Shown: piece after piece, positions 25,663-34,772 of the stretch
Position numbering within the stretch: the stretch's first letter is position 1
Layout of the letters: every line of letters begins with the position of its first letter
Made by a program: the position numbers and the translations under genes
Origin: Paenibacillus sp. E222
GTDB lineage: Bacteria > Bacillota > Bacilli > Paenibacillales > Paenibacillaceae
Direction of reading: 5' to 3'
Assembly: GCF_013401555.1 (NCBI RefSeq)
Contig: NZ_CP058552.1
Location: 434,001 to 498,000 of the forward strand
Length of the DNA stretch: 64,000 nt
Notes under the pieces: model-generated
Seen by the model: the letters and a program-made list of their open reading frames with translations, nothing else
Databases searched by the model: none
Told to the model about the DNA's origin: nothing

Positions 25663-26481
25663 ATGATGAACGTCACAGTATGCCAGAGCTGCGGAATGCC
25701 ACTTACTACCCCTGCCCAATTCGGCACAGAAACGGGTGGTAATACAACCCGCGAATACTGTATCTATTGTTATAAAGAAGGGAAGTTTGAACAGCCCGAT
25801 ATTACGCTGGAGGGCATGATTGAAATGTGCACCGCCATTCTGAACCAGGAAGGTATGGACGAGGAATCAGCAAGGTCGATGCTGCGCAACCAGCTTCCTT
25901 TTTTGAAAAGATGGAATACATCTGGCTCAGAACGGAACGTGACATTTGGGGCAGAACTTTCGGAAGAGTCCGCTGACCTTAATCAAACAACTCGCAACAA
26001 TACGCTCTCCATAGAGCCCATTCGGTATGTCACACTGCCAGGAAAGCGCCTTGCCGGTGTGTCCGCCAGAACAACCAATGCCATTGAAATGAGCGGAAAA
26101 GGCTGTATTCAGGGACTCTGGAACAGCTACTTCGCCTCAGATTATCAGCCAACCCCTGAAGCCCCCCGCTATGGCTGTTACGCTGATTATACGGATGGCA
26201 TAAATGGAGAATACACCATACTGGTGGGGCATGAGGTGGGTTCGGATGAAGCGTTGCCTGAGGGAGTGAGTTCCGTTGAGCTGCCACCTGCAACATATGC
26301 AGTGTTCACCTCCAGAAAGGGCCCGATGGGCGAGGTCGTAGGCGAGGCCTGGGGTGCAGCGTGGTCCTGGAACAATCAGGGAGAACGCACATTTACCGGA
26401 GATTTCGAATTGTATGATGAGCGCAGCCTCGATCCTGAGAACGTACAAGTGGACCTGTATATTGCCGTTCGCCAAGGATAA
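25663..26481 (+). CDS. Zinc-ribbon and GyrI-like ligand-binding protein
   Basis: About 272 residues in two parts. Residues 1-80: a putative zinc ribbon with CQSCGMPL and YCIYCYKEG (four Cys in two CxxC knuckles), as in the zinc-ribbon domain of small regulatory proteins. Residues 120-272: a GyrI-like/AraC effector-binding domain (YVTLPGKRLAGVSARTTNAI, QGLWNSYF, YGCYADYTDGINGEYTILVG, LPPATYAVFTSRKGPMGEVV, VQVDLYIAVRQG). Such domains bind hydrophobic small molecules; no DNA-binding domain is present. GAGGAGG precedes two adjacent ATG codons (25663, 25666). It follows the WYL regulator on the same strand. Confidence 0.85.
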   Translation: MMNVTVCQSCGMPLTTPAQFGTETGGNTTREYCIYCYKEGKFEQPDITLEGMIEMCTAILNQEGMDEESARSMLRNQLPFLKRWNTSGSERNVTFGAELSEESADLNQTTRNNTLSIEPIRYVTLPGKRLAGVSARTTNAIEMSGKGCIQGLWNSYFASDYQPTPEAPRYGCYADYTDGINGEYTILVGHEVGSDEALPEGVSSVELPPATYAVFTSRKGPMGEVVGEAWGAAWSWNNQGERTFTGDFELYDERSLDPENVQVDLYIAVRQG

Positions 26482-27026
26482 TAAGAAAATAGTGATTAAG
26501 GTCATTTCCTAATTCCAATTGCACCGTTTCGATCTATATTTAAGCAATGGAATACCGCACACCGATTTATGAAAAATGCTGTTAGGCTGTCAGGTTTTCC
26601 TGACGGCTTTTTGGCGTTTCCGCTTTGTCTTTTCGTTGAAAATTGCCCTAATATGCACCCGACAACCGACCATGGTACCAAGTTAGCTAGCTTGCGTCGT
26701 ACCTATACAACCAGACAATATGTCTTAATTTCGACACAATTGGCATTCTCAAAACTGGGTCTATTCACTTAACAACCGCTTCTATCCTCCCATACGAAAC
26801 TTCACATATGCGGTCCTTTCCTCCTGAATTTACTTAAAAACGTTTACATCTCCTGAATACGGGGTAAAATCACTACAATCCAATTGGAATTACACCTTAA
26901 GTTGCCTGTTTCGTCTAACAAGTCACATATACCTATTTGCGTATTAGAGACGATAATCCGTCGGAATACATAACCTATTCATAATCACATATGCATATTT
27001 GAAAATGCATTAAAGGAGGAACCAAG
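26482..27026. other. Long intergenic stretch with a terminator and a cre-like site
   Basis: 545 bases without a convincing gene. It holds the terminator at 26586-26612. At 26835-26848, TAAAAACGTTTACA matches the palindromic cre form TGTAANCGNTTACA except at two positions. The rest is A+T-rich with no ribosome site until the AAAGGAGG of the small gene at 27027. A 67-codon frame at 26569 overlaps the terminator and is not believed. Confidence 0.5.
26586..26612 (+). terminator. Intrinsic terminator after the zinc-ribbon/GyrI-like gene
   Basis: GCTGTCAGG pairs with CCTGACGGC (one G-T pair) around a TTTT loop, followed by five T. It lies 105 bases after the stop codon. Confidence 0.82.
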
Positions 27027-27194
27027 ATGATCCGCATGCCTATTCAGCAAATGATCCCGTACCACCATCAATATCCGCGCAACACGGCGACCACTGCTCC
27101 CAAAAAGGAGAATGAGAACACTCAAGGTCTATCCTTTCATGAAATTTTGCAACAAAAAATGGCTAAAAAGAACGCTGCCCCTTCTATGCGATAA
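27027..27194 (+). CDS. Small ORF of 55 residues with a strong ribosome site
   Basis: TAAAGGAGG at 27011-27019 lies 7 bases before ATG 27027. The product starts MIRMPIQQMIPYHHQYPRNT, has a polar Thr/Asn/Lys middle and ends with GLSFHEILQQKMAKKNAAPS plus MR. The FHEILQQK part recalls the short FxEVLxxK motif of flagellar-operon small proteins, but the rest of that family is missing. No membrane segment. It stands alone between a 540-base intergenic stretch and the racemase-like gene. The ribosome site supports translation; function unknown. Confidence 0.6.
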   Translation: MIRMPIQQMIPYHHQYPRNTATTAPKKENENTQGLSFHEILQQKMAKKNAAPSMR

Positions 27195-27313
27195 ATGAAA
27201 TGACGAGCGAATTGAGAATCGCTTACGTGGTTTGCACCGTTCCTCTGCGAAGTTGTAGATGAACGGTTATTCGCGTTTTCACGATAAATGTTGTTACCTC
27301 CGTATTTTAAATA

Positions 27314-27342
27314 TGTACAGTCTATTGTCACATCCCTATAAT
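27314..27342 (+). promoter_or_regulatory. Predicted sigma-A promoter of the racemase-like gene
   Basis: -35 TGTACA (27314-27319) and -10 TATAAT (27337-27342) with a 17-base spacer, 55 bases before the start codon. Consensus -10 and correct spacing make it credible. Confidence 0.6.
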
Positions 27343-27396
27343 GGGTTAAATATCTGCGGAACTTATATGAGATAGAATCCATTTCAGGGGGCAAGT

Positions 27397-28089
27397 ATGA
27401 TGATGACCATTGGCTGTTTTCACGCTCACTATTCCAATATTGCACTGATTGAAGAAGCACTCGCTCCTTATGAGGTTGAATTTGTACATTATGTCGATCC
27501 GGGTCTGGATCGCCTCAAACATGATGCTGATTTTACCGAGGCAGTTACGCATGAGAAAGTATCACAGACGCTGCAATGGATCGCCCAATGCCATGCAGAT
27601 GCCATCCTCGTCACTTGTACCCTGTTTGCAGCCGTACTCGAGCAAGAGGCACAACATATTCCCGTGCCCGTGATAGGAATTGATGATCCATTACTTCAGG
27701 AAATGCAGCAAAATTCTGGCGAGTACATCCTTGCGTTTACCAACCCCGCAACGATTGAAGGAACGATGGCGCGGGTGAATCAGGCTTTGCAGCAAGATGA
27801 TGAAGATGAGCAGCGACACGAGGCCGTGACCGTAAAGACTGAAGCAGTATTGATCCCGGGCACATTCGAGTTAATTATGCGAGGCGATAAGGAAGGTTAT
27901 CTTGCAGCAGTTAGCGGCGGTTTACAGCATCTTGCTGAGCAGTATCCGGATAGCACGCTAGTAGCCGCTCAACTGTCCATGGCTCCTGCAGCAGCACGGG
28001 TTACAGCAGATAAAGGCATGGCGATCTATAGCCCTTTGGCTTCGCTAGCGGCGTATTTGGAGAAGAAGTTGAGCTTGAAGCGGTGTTGA
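27397..28089 (+). CDS. Aspartate/glutamate racemase superfamily protein
   Basis: 230 residues, soluble. It begins MMMTIGCFHAHYSNIALIEE and shows the fold of Asp/Glu/hydantoin racemases: a first-half Cys in AILVTCTLFAAVLEQEA, then PVPVIGIDDPLLQEM, and a second half with YPDSTLVAAQLSMAPAAARV where the second catalytic Cys would be expected. That Cys is replaced by Ser/Met here, so it may be a racemase relative without full two-base chemistry. Three ATG codons stand in line; GGGGGCAAG is the only ribosome-like sequence. Monocistronic with its own promoter. The type I toxin remnant begins about 100 bases after its stop. Confidence 0.7.
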   Translation: MMMTIGCFHAHYSNIALIEEALAPYEVEFVHYVDPGLDRLKHDADFTEAVTHEKVSQTLQWIAQCHADAILVTCTLFAAVLEQEAQHIPVPVIGIDDPLLQEMQQNSGEYILAFTNPATIEGTMARVNQALQQDDEDEQRHEAVTVKTEAVLIPGTFELIMRGDKEGYLAAVSGGLQHLAEQYPDSTLVAAQLSMAPAAARVTADKGMAIYSPLASLAAYLEKKLSLKRC

Positions 28090-28206
28090 GTGTTGAGCTC
28101 ATGAAGCAAAATAAAAAGGCTCTCGAATGAGAGACTTTCGAAAGGAATAATTATTTTGAGCCAATCTGTGGTGGGAAATAGATTGCCTCCGGTGGGAGGT
28201 GATCCT

Positions 28207-28292
28207 ATGAACTTCTCTTTCAACGACGTAAAATCGTGTTCGCAATGCTAATTATTGCGCTCTTGACATACATCGACCGTAAAAAGAAGTGA
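28207..28292 (+). pseudogene. Frameshifted holin-like small toxin (type I toxin-antitoxin)
   Basis: GGGAGGTGATCC lies just before ATG 28207, a very strong ribosome site. As written the frame ends after 14 codons. Adding one A to the AAAA run 28230-28233 gives a 28-residue peptide, MNFSFNDVK followed by IVFAMLIIALLTYIDRKKK, a single membrane helix with a basic tail, the hallmark of holin-like/TxpA-type toxins of Bacillales. The upstream GCTCTCGAATGAGAG hairpin and the GTGGTGGGA...GCCTCCGG...GGGAGGTGAT leader are also characteristic. Downstream are the toxin terminator and an antisense promoter. Either inactivated by a slip or a base-call error. Confidence 0.72.
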
Positions 28293-28417
28293 CCCGCCAC
28301 AGGTTGACGGCCTGACGGGTCACTTCGTCTGAACTATGCTGCACTTGGAGGAATACCCACCGCAAATGCTGTGCAGGAGTAGCCATTGGCCTGGCTACTC
28401 TTATTTGTTTTTCACTT
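28280..28417 (-). ncRNA. Candidate antisense antitoxin RNA of the type I locus
   Basis: A minus-strand promoter with -35 TTGATT (28447-28452), 17-base spacer and -10 TAAAAT (28424-28429) would start an RNA near 28417. It would run through the toxin 3' region and stop at the hairpin AAGTGACCCG/CGGGTCACTT (28287-28325) followed by CTTTTT. The overlap covers the toxin 3' end, as in TxpA/RatA-type loci, where the antisense RNA triggers degradation of the toxin mRNA. Length about 135 bases is inferred. Confidence 0.6.
28377..28412 (+). terminator. Terminator of the toxin mRNA
   Basis: GAGTAGCCA (28377-28385) pairs perfectly with TGGCTACTC (28392-28400) around TTGGCC, followed by TTATTTGTTTTT. It lies 85 bases after the toxin stop codon. 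Confidence 0.8.
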
Positions 28418-28524
28418 ACATTCATTTTATTAAACATCTGGGAGACAATCAACCTATAACTGATAAAATATGTTGTGTCATTATCCTTGTTCCTCGAAGT
28501 TAAGTGTGCGCACCACATACCAAG

Positions 28525-28566
28525 TAAGAGGCCGCTCTTCTCCGCAATCACGGAGAGGAACGGCTT
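28525..28566 (-). terminator. Hairpin terminator after thiC
   Basis: GCCGCTCTTCTCCG and CGGAGAGGAACGGC form a stem with two mismatches around CAATCA, 40 bases after the thiC stop. The U-run on the minus side is weak (CCTCTTACTT), so efficiency is uncertain. Confidence 0.5.
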
Positions 28567-28606
28567 TTCACCATGTCAGGCCGCCCAGATTGCGCTGTAA
28601 CGACGC

Positions 28607-30532
<1,926 letters not shown>

Positions 30533-30643
30533 TCAAGTAATACAGACAGTCGAGGAAAAAAAATCCATACCACCGCTTCGCCAATAGCTCCCAGCTCTTT
30601 ATCCAAAAGCAGCTCTGACAACGGCTTCCGCCTGTTTACTGTA

Positions 30644-30674
30644 TAAAAAAAGCCGGTTCCCAAGGGAACCGGCT
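30644..30674 (-). terminator. Riboswitch-linked terminator upstream of thiC
   Basis: Minus strand: AGCCGGTTCCC (30664-30674) pairs perfectly with GGGAACCGGCT (30651-30661 shares its last base) around TT, followed by seven T. It lies 94 bases after the TPP aptamer and 230 bases before thiC, consistent with transcription attenuation. Confidence 0.85.
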
Positions 30675-30767
30675 TATGTCCATCACCAATAACGCAACTC
30701 ATTCAGGCTCCATAACGGAGTCCATCCATAGGTTACATTATATGGTGTTCGTGGTCGTATCGCCGAT

Positions 30768-30862
30768 TACTTCCCTACGCTGGTATGATCCAGATCAGGT
30801 GCAAAGGGTCCGGAATCTCATGCGATTCCGTCTCAGTCCGGACAATTCGGACTCCCCCAGTA
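30768..30862 (-). promoter_or_regulatory. TPP riboswitch (thi element)
   Basis: Minus strand: starts ACTGGGGGAGTCC, contains GGACTGAGACGG, an extra stem (GGAATC/GATTCC), GGACCCTTTGCACCTGATC, TGGATCATACCAGCGTAGGG and ends AAGTAAT. All invariant parts of the thiamine-pyrophosphate aptamer (CTGAGA, ACCTGATCTGG, ACCAGCGTAGGGAA) are present. The aptamer, terminator and leader fill 30413-30987; no gene is supported there. Confidence 0.97.
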
Positions 30863-30987
30863 ACGTTAACAAGTTGCAGCATCTCAGCCGCAGATTCATA
30901 TTCAATTATGCTGACCCTGTTGGGCCGTCCATTACAGAGTAGCGCAACCGGATCATAAAAACAACCTTTAAATTCCAGAACATAAAA

Positions 30988-31731
30988 TCAGGATAACATC
31001 AGTCCCATCTGTGTAGCAGCTTCCTTCAGCACAGGTGCGTATTCATGCAGCGTCTCCTGCGAAAGGCGACTAACAGGCCCGGATACCGACAGAGCAGCAG
31101 CGATGTTGCCTTTCCGATCCATGATGGGTACAGATACAGCGGCTGCTCCCGGTTCACGTTCCTCATAACTTGTTGCATAGCCATATTCCAGAATGTCTTT
31201 CATCTGTGCCAAATATACTTTGGGATCGATAAATACGGGCCATTCCGGTCCATTCATCAGATCTTCGCGGTCCTCTTCGGTGGCAAAAGCCATCAGCACT
31301 TTACTGGAGGCTCCCACGGATAGCGGAAGTCTGACGCCCACCGGAGCTACACGGCGAATCGCCTGATCACTCTGTACAGCTTGAATTCGAATCCGCTCAC
31401 TGCCATCACGCAGATATAAACTCACGGTTTCGCCCAGTCGATCTCTGAGCCGCTCCATCGCAGGAAGGAGCAAAATGGCCGGATCATCGCTGCGAGACAT
31501 ATGGGCAGACAGTTCCCAGATGCGTATGCCGAGTCGATACTTCTCGGTGGCTGCATCCCGGATCACGAACCCTTTGTCCTCCAAAGTAGCCATCAGACGA
31601 TGGACTGTACTTTTGTGCAGACCGATCTGGCTGGCAATTTCCGTGAGTCCCAGATCACTGCGGGTTGTAAAACACAATAATATATCCAGCGCCCGTTCTA
31701 CAGCCCGGACGGTTAACTTTCGGTCTTCCAT
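30988..31731 (-). CDS. IclR family transcriptional regulator
   Basis: 247 residues. Residues 8-70 are a winged helix-turn-helix (VERALDILLCFTTRSDLGLT, IASQIGLHKSTVHRLMATLE). Residues 75-247 are the IclR effector domain (YRLGIRIWELSAHMSRSDDP, ATSYEEREPGAAAVSVPIMD, AALSVSGPVSRL). GAGGAGG lies 10 bases before ATG 31731. Its promoter has a palindrome in the spacer, and a second palindrome, identical in arms to one at acnA, lies just after the start site. Autoregulation and control of acnA are inferred. Effector unknown; family members often bind organic acids. Confidence 0.9.
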   Translation of the reverse strand: MEDRKLTVRAVERALDILLCFTTRSDLGLTEIASQIGLHKSTVHRLMATLEDKGFVIRDAATEKYRLGIRIWELSAHMSRSDDPAILLLPAMERLRDRLGETVSLYLRDGSERIRIQAVQSDQAIRRVAPVGVRLPLSVGASSKVLMAFATEEDREDLMNGPEWPVFIDPKVYLAQMKDILEYGYATSYEEREPGAAAVSVPIMDRKGNIAAALSVSGPVSRLSQETLHEYAPVLKEAATQMGLMLS

Positions 31732-31750
31732 GGCAAGTTGCCCTCCTCAT

Positions 31751-31767
31751 GTTTCATCACATGAAAC
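31751..31767. promoter_or_regulatory. Palindrome GTTTCA-N5-TGAAAC in the iclR leader (candidate operator)
   Basis: Perfect inverted repeat (spacer TCACA; seven-base arms if the flanking T/A is counted), about +6 to +22 of the predicted transcript and 20 bases before the start codon. Identical in arms and spacing to 17206-17222 upstream of acnA. Confidence 0.65.
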
Positions 31768-31779
31768 TTGGTTACATAA

Positions 31780-31808
31780 ATTATATGAGAAACGGTCTCA
31801 TCTGTAAA
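31780..31808 (-). promoter_or_regulatory. Sigma-A promoter of the iclR-type gene with palindromic spacer
   Basis: Minus strand: -35 TTTACA (31803-31808), 17-base spacer, -10 TATAAT (31780-31785). The spacer carries ATGAGA-N5-TCTCAT (31785-31801), a second inverted repeat that overlaps the -10 box by one base. The rest of 31732-32089 is the A+T-rich divergent region of the hydrolase gene. Confidence 0.75.
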
Positions 31809-32089
31809 CCAAAAAGAGCCATTTGGAATAGGAATAATTGTAAATATTTTCTTTTTATAAATTAAAATCCCCTGCTATTTGCACCCTAAGGAAATGTTAA
31901 CCAGATATCTTCAGAACTATATAACAATTGCGTAACAAATGCCTCCAATCAATTGACTTTGACTATATTGGAACATACGATAAAGATATATTAAATTAAG
32001 ATTTTGCTTCAAAAGTAGTCAGAAAAATCATTTATCCGCTCTGTTCGTCTCGTTGTTATCTTCATTTGATTTTTAAAGGAGGGGCAATC

Positions 32090-33118
32090 ATGTATCCGAC
32101 ATCCCAGAGCGAAGCCCCGCTGCAAACGAAAGTGTCAGATCTGCCTTCTTCGTTATCACCGAGGCTGATCCGGTTCAAACATATTGTCGTGGCGTTGTTG
32201 CTCTCCGTTGTATTTTTTCTGCTCTTTTGTTTCATCGCACTGCACGGTTATATTGCTTGGGTATTATCCAATCCAACTGTAGCGCCTGTATTCTCCAATC
32301 CCATGCAGGCCAAGAACATGAAGTATCAAGACATCACATTCCCTGCGGCAGACGGCAGTCGAACGATGCAGGGTTGGTATATTCCGGCTGATGATAATGC
32401 AAACAAAACCATCATATTCAGCCATGGATATGGTGCGAATCGTGAAGAGACCTGGGTACCGATGTATGACCTGGCCCATTATGCACACCAACTCGGCTTC
32501 AATGTGGTAATGTTCGATTACGGTTTCGCTTCACAGGTCAACAAAGCTGTCGCCACAGGCGGCAAAGCCGAGTCCCAGCAGCTGCTTGGTGCAATCCAGT
32601 TTGCGAAGCAGCGCGGAGCTCAGGAGCTTGTTGTATGGGGTTTCTCCATGGGTGCAGGTACAGCTCTGCAGACTGGGCTTATTACCAAAGATGTGGATGC
32701 CATGATTCTGGACAGCACATTCCTGCTTGAGCCGGATACGCTGTATCACAACATCCATAATCAGATTGATCTTCCGCGTCAGCCTACGCTGGAAATTATG
32801 AACCTGCTGTTCCCGATTCTGAACGGGACTGGATTGCAGCAGATTCCGTATCAAGAAGTGAAAAAAGAAGATTATCCTTTCCCGATTTTCTTTATCCATG
32901 GTACCGAGGATGAGAAAGCTCCTTACCCGATTGCGGAACTGCTTGCCGGCAACCAGACCAATCCGAATTCCGATGAATGGATTGTGGACGGTGCGCATCA
33001 TGAGCTGATCTTCCGGGAGCATCCGAAGGAATATCTGCGCCGTGTCTCCACATTCCTGAGTCATGTGACCAAGACGAGCAGCGATGATGTGGACAATACC
33101 AATACCGGAGAATCGTGA
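32090..33118 (+). CDS. Membrane-anchored alpha/beta hydrolase
   Basis: 342 residues. A membrane helix spans about residues 30-55 (VALLLSVVFFLLFCFIALHG). The hydrolase core has FSHGYGANREETW, VVWGFSMGAGTALQTG (nucleophile Ser in GFSMG), FFIHGTEDEKAPYPIAELL (catalytic Asp) and VDGAHHELIFREHPKEYL (catalytic His). The anchor places the enzyme at the outer face of the membrane. Related to the YqkD/YfhR-type hydrolases; substrate unknown. AAAGGAGGGG precedes ATG 32090; a longer frame starting 24 bases upstream runs through this site. The last residues are acidic and Thr-rich. Diverges from the IclR gene, with a terminator right behind. Confidence 0.85.
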   Translation: MYPTSQSEAPLQTKVSDLPSSLSPRLIRFKHIVVALLLSVVFFLLFCFIALHGYIAWVLSNPTVAPVFSNPMQAKNMKYQDITFPAADGSRTMQGWYIPADDNANKTIIFSHGYGANREETWVPMYDLAHYAHQLGFNVVMFDYGFASQVNKAVATGGKAESQQLLGAIQFAKQRGAQELVVWGFSMGAGTALQTGLITKDVDAMILDSTFLLEPDTLYHNIHNQIDLPRQPTLEIMNLLFPILNGTGLQQIPYQEVKKEDYPFPIFFIHGTEDEKAPYPIAELLAGNQTNPNSDEWIVDGAHHELIFREHPKEYLRRVSTFLSHVTKTSSDDVDNTNTGES

Positions 33119-33133
33119 AAACCCGGTAATTCA

Positions 33134-33158
33134 AGAGCCCCTATGGGGCTCTTTTTTT
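33134..33158 (+). terminator. Intrinsic terminator after the membrane hydrolase gene
   Basis: AGAGCCCC pairs with GGGGCTCT around TAT, followed by seven T, 16 bases after the stop codon. Confidence 0.92.
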
Positions 33159-33317
33159 GTGTACACATAGGACAAGGTACCTGGAGAATATACTTTTGGG
33201 ACGTAATTAAAGACAGCTCTAGCTTGTACATTGCCAAATTGAACGAACGGGAGAATCAAATTTAATTTCTGCTGCTGGATCTGAATTTCAATTCACTTGA
33301 ACGGAGGTTTACCGCAT

Positions 33318-34637
33318 ATGAATTGGTATGGATATGGGCATCTGCTGCCTCTGAGGGTACTCGAAGAAGTCCGTTTCTGGAAAGAGCAAGAGAAGGAACA
33401 TACGATTGTCATTCGCGCCTTGGTTCCTGATCTTGAACCCTTTTATGTCAAATGGCTTGCGGAATGGGAAGCGATCTTTGAGAATAGCGAACGAGTCGCG
33501 AATCAGCTGTTGAAGCAAATACTGCCGGGAACCCAGCCACCTGCTCCTTACATCATCCGCTGTATTGAACAGCTCGTGGCTGAGACCTGCACACAATCGC
33601 GTGAGTTCATTAGACAGCTGTACGTCCTGCTGGAGCAAAGTACTGCTGTTCAGCAAGTGCCAATTGCCAAAGTGGTTATTCTGCATTTCATTCGCGAATC
33701 CGAGTATTTCCTGGGGGTACTTGAAACGCTGAAACAATCTGGAGCTTTGCGGGATTTGGAGTCTGATTCATCGTTTTCACTGAATGATATTCTTCAAACC
33801 TCGGGACAACCGGCTGATGCCAACGTAGTGACTTCAATGCCCATGTCTGAACAGCCCTATCGTGAAGCTGTAGAAGAATCATCCAATGCTGCGGGAAAAG
33901 CCAACAACCCTACTCCAGCGGTACAGACACAATCTTCGGCGGCTGTACCGTCCCCCAATGCAAGTACAGAGGGCACAACCAACTCTACAGCAGTGCCGGT
34001 CAAAGAGAAACCTGTACCTATTGGTGGACACACACTGCCACCCCTACCCTACGCCTACAATGCGCTGGAACCATATATTGACGAGATGACGATGCGCATA
34101 CACCATGACAAACACCATCAATCCTACGTAGACGGACTGAACACCGCGGAGAAAAAGCTGGCAGAATCGCGGAAAAAGAATAATTTTGAACTCGTCAAAC
34201 ATTGGGAACGCGAACTCGCATTTAATGGTGCAGGCCATTACCTGCATACGATCTTCTGGACGATCATGAACCCCAAAGGCGGAGGCAAGCCTTCCGGTAT
34301 GCTCGCAGAGCAAATCAAGCGGGATTTTGGCAGCTATGAAGCGTTCAAGAATCAATTCACTGAAGCCGCCAACAAAGTGGAGGGCAGCGGCTGGGCCATG
34401 CTGGTCTGGAGCCCGCGGGCGCATAGATTGGAAATTTTGCAGGCGGAGAAACATCAGAACTTATCTCAGTCCGACATCGTGCCTCTCCTGCCGCTTGATG
34501 TATGGGAACATGCCTACTATCTGAAACACCAGAATGAACGCAAAAAATATATCGAGGACTGGTGGAAGGTTGTGTACTGGCCAGCTGTGGCGGAACGTTA
34601 TGAAACTGCGCGCAAGCTGTTATGGCCGCCTTATTAG
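33318..34637 (+). CDS. Fusion of DUF2935 domain and Fe/Mn superoxide dismutase
   Basis: 439 residues in three parts. Residues 1-150: a helical DUF2935-type domain (MNWYGYGHLLPLRVLEEVRF, VILHFIRESEYFLGVLETLK) related to ferritin-like spore-coat proteins. Residues 150-235: a Ser/Thr/Pro/Asn-rich linker. Residues 236-439: Fe/Mn superoxide dismutase ([75 protein letters not shown]), with the metal ligands His, His, Asp and His in place. It is longer than the classic 200-residue SodA, which is encoded separately at 46341. Resembles SodF-type enzymes of Bacillus. CGGAGGT lies 9 bases before ATG 33318. Confidence 0.88.
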   Translation: MNWYGYGHLLPLRVLEEVRFWKEQEKEHTIVIRALVPDLEPFYVKWLAEWEAIFENSERVANQLLKQILPGTQPPAPYIIRCIEQLVAETCTQSREFIRQLYVLLEQSTAVQQVPIAKVVILHFIRESEYFLGVLETLKQSGALRDLESDSSFSLNDILQTSGQPADANVVTSMPMSEQPYREAVEESSNAAGKANNPTPAVQTQSSAAVPSPNASTEGTTNSTAVPVKEKPVPIGGHTLPPLPYAYNALEPYIDEMTMRIHHDKHHQSYVDGLNTAEKKLAESRKKNNFELVKHWERELAFNGAGHYLHTIFWTIMNPKGGGKPSGMLAEQIKRDFGSYEAFKNQFTEAANKVEGSGWAMLVWSPRAHRLEILQAEKHQNLSQSDIVPLLPLDVWEHAYYLKHQNERKKYIEDWWKVVYWPAVAERYETARKLLWPPY

Positions 34638-34710
34638 AATTCTCGGGCTAAGCATAGCATCGGGGCGTACTCTGGAGCGCATTGAATCCATGGTGCTATA
34701 TGTTGATGTA

Positions 34711-34754
34711 AAAAAAGAGATATCTCCAGCCGAATGACTGAAAGATATCTCTTT
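34711..34754 (-). terminator. Intrinsic terminator after the SLH surface protein gene
   Basis: Minus strand: AAAGAGATATCT (34743-34754) pairs with AGATATCTCTTT (34714-34725) around a 17-base loop, followed by further T. It can also serve the SOD-fusion gene on the other strand. Confidence 0.8.
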
Positions 34755-34772
34755 GAGTTTGAATACAACTAT

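Noticed and set aside
26569..26772. 67-codon frame after the zinc-ribbon gene
   Set aside because: Covers an intrinsic terminator and lacks a ribosome site.
27235..27275. Hairpin ACCGTTC/GAACGGT after the 55-codon ORF as a terminator
   Set aside because: No T-run follows directly, so it may be chance pairing.
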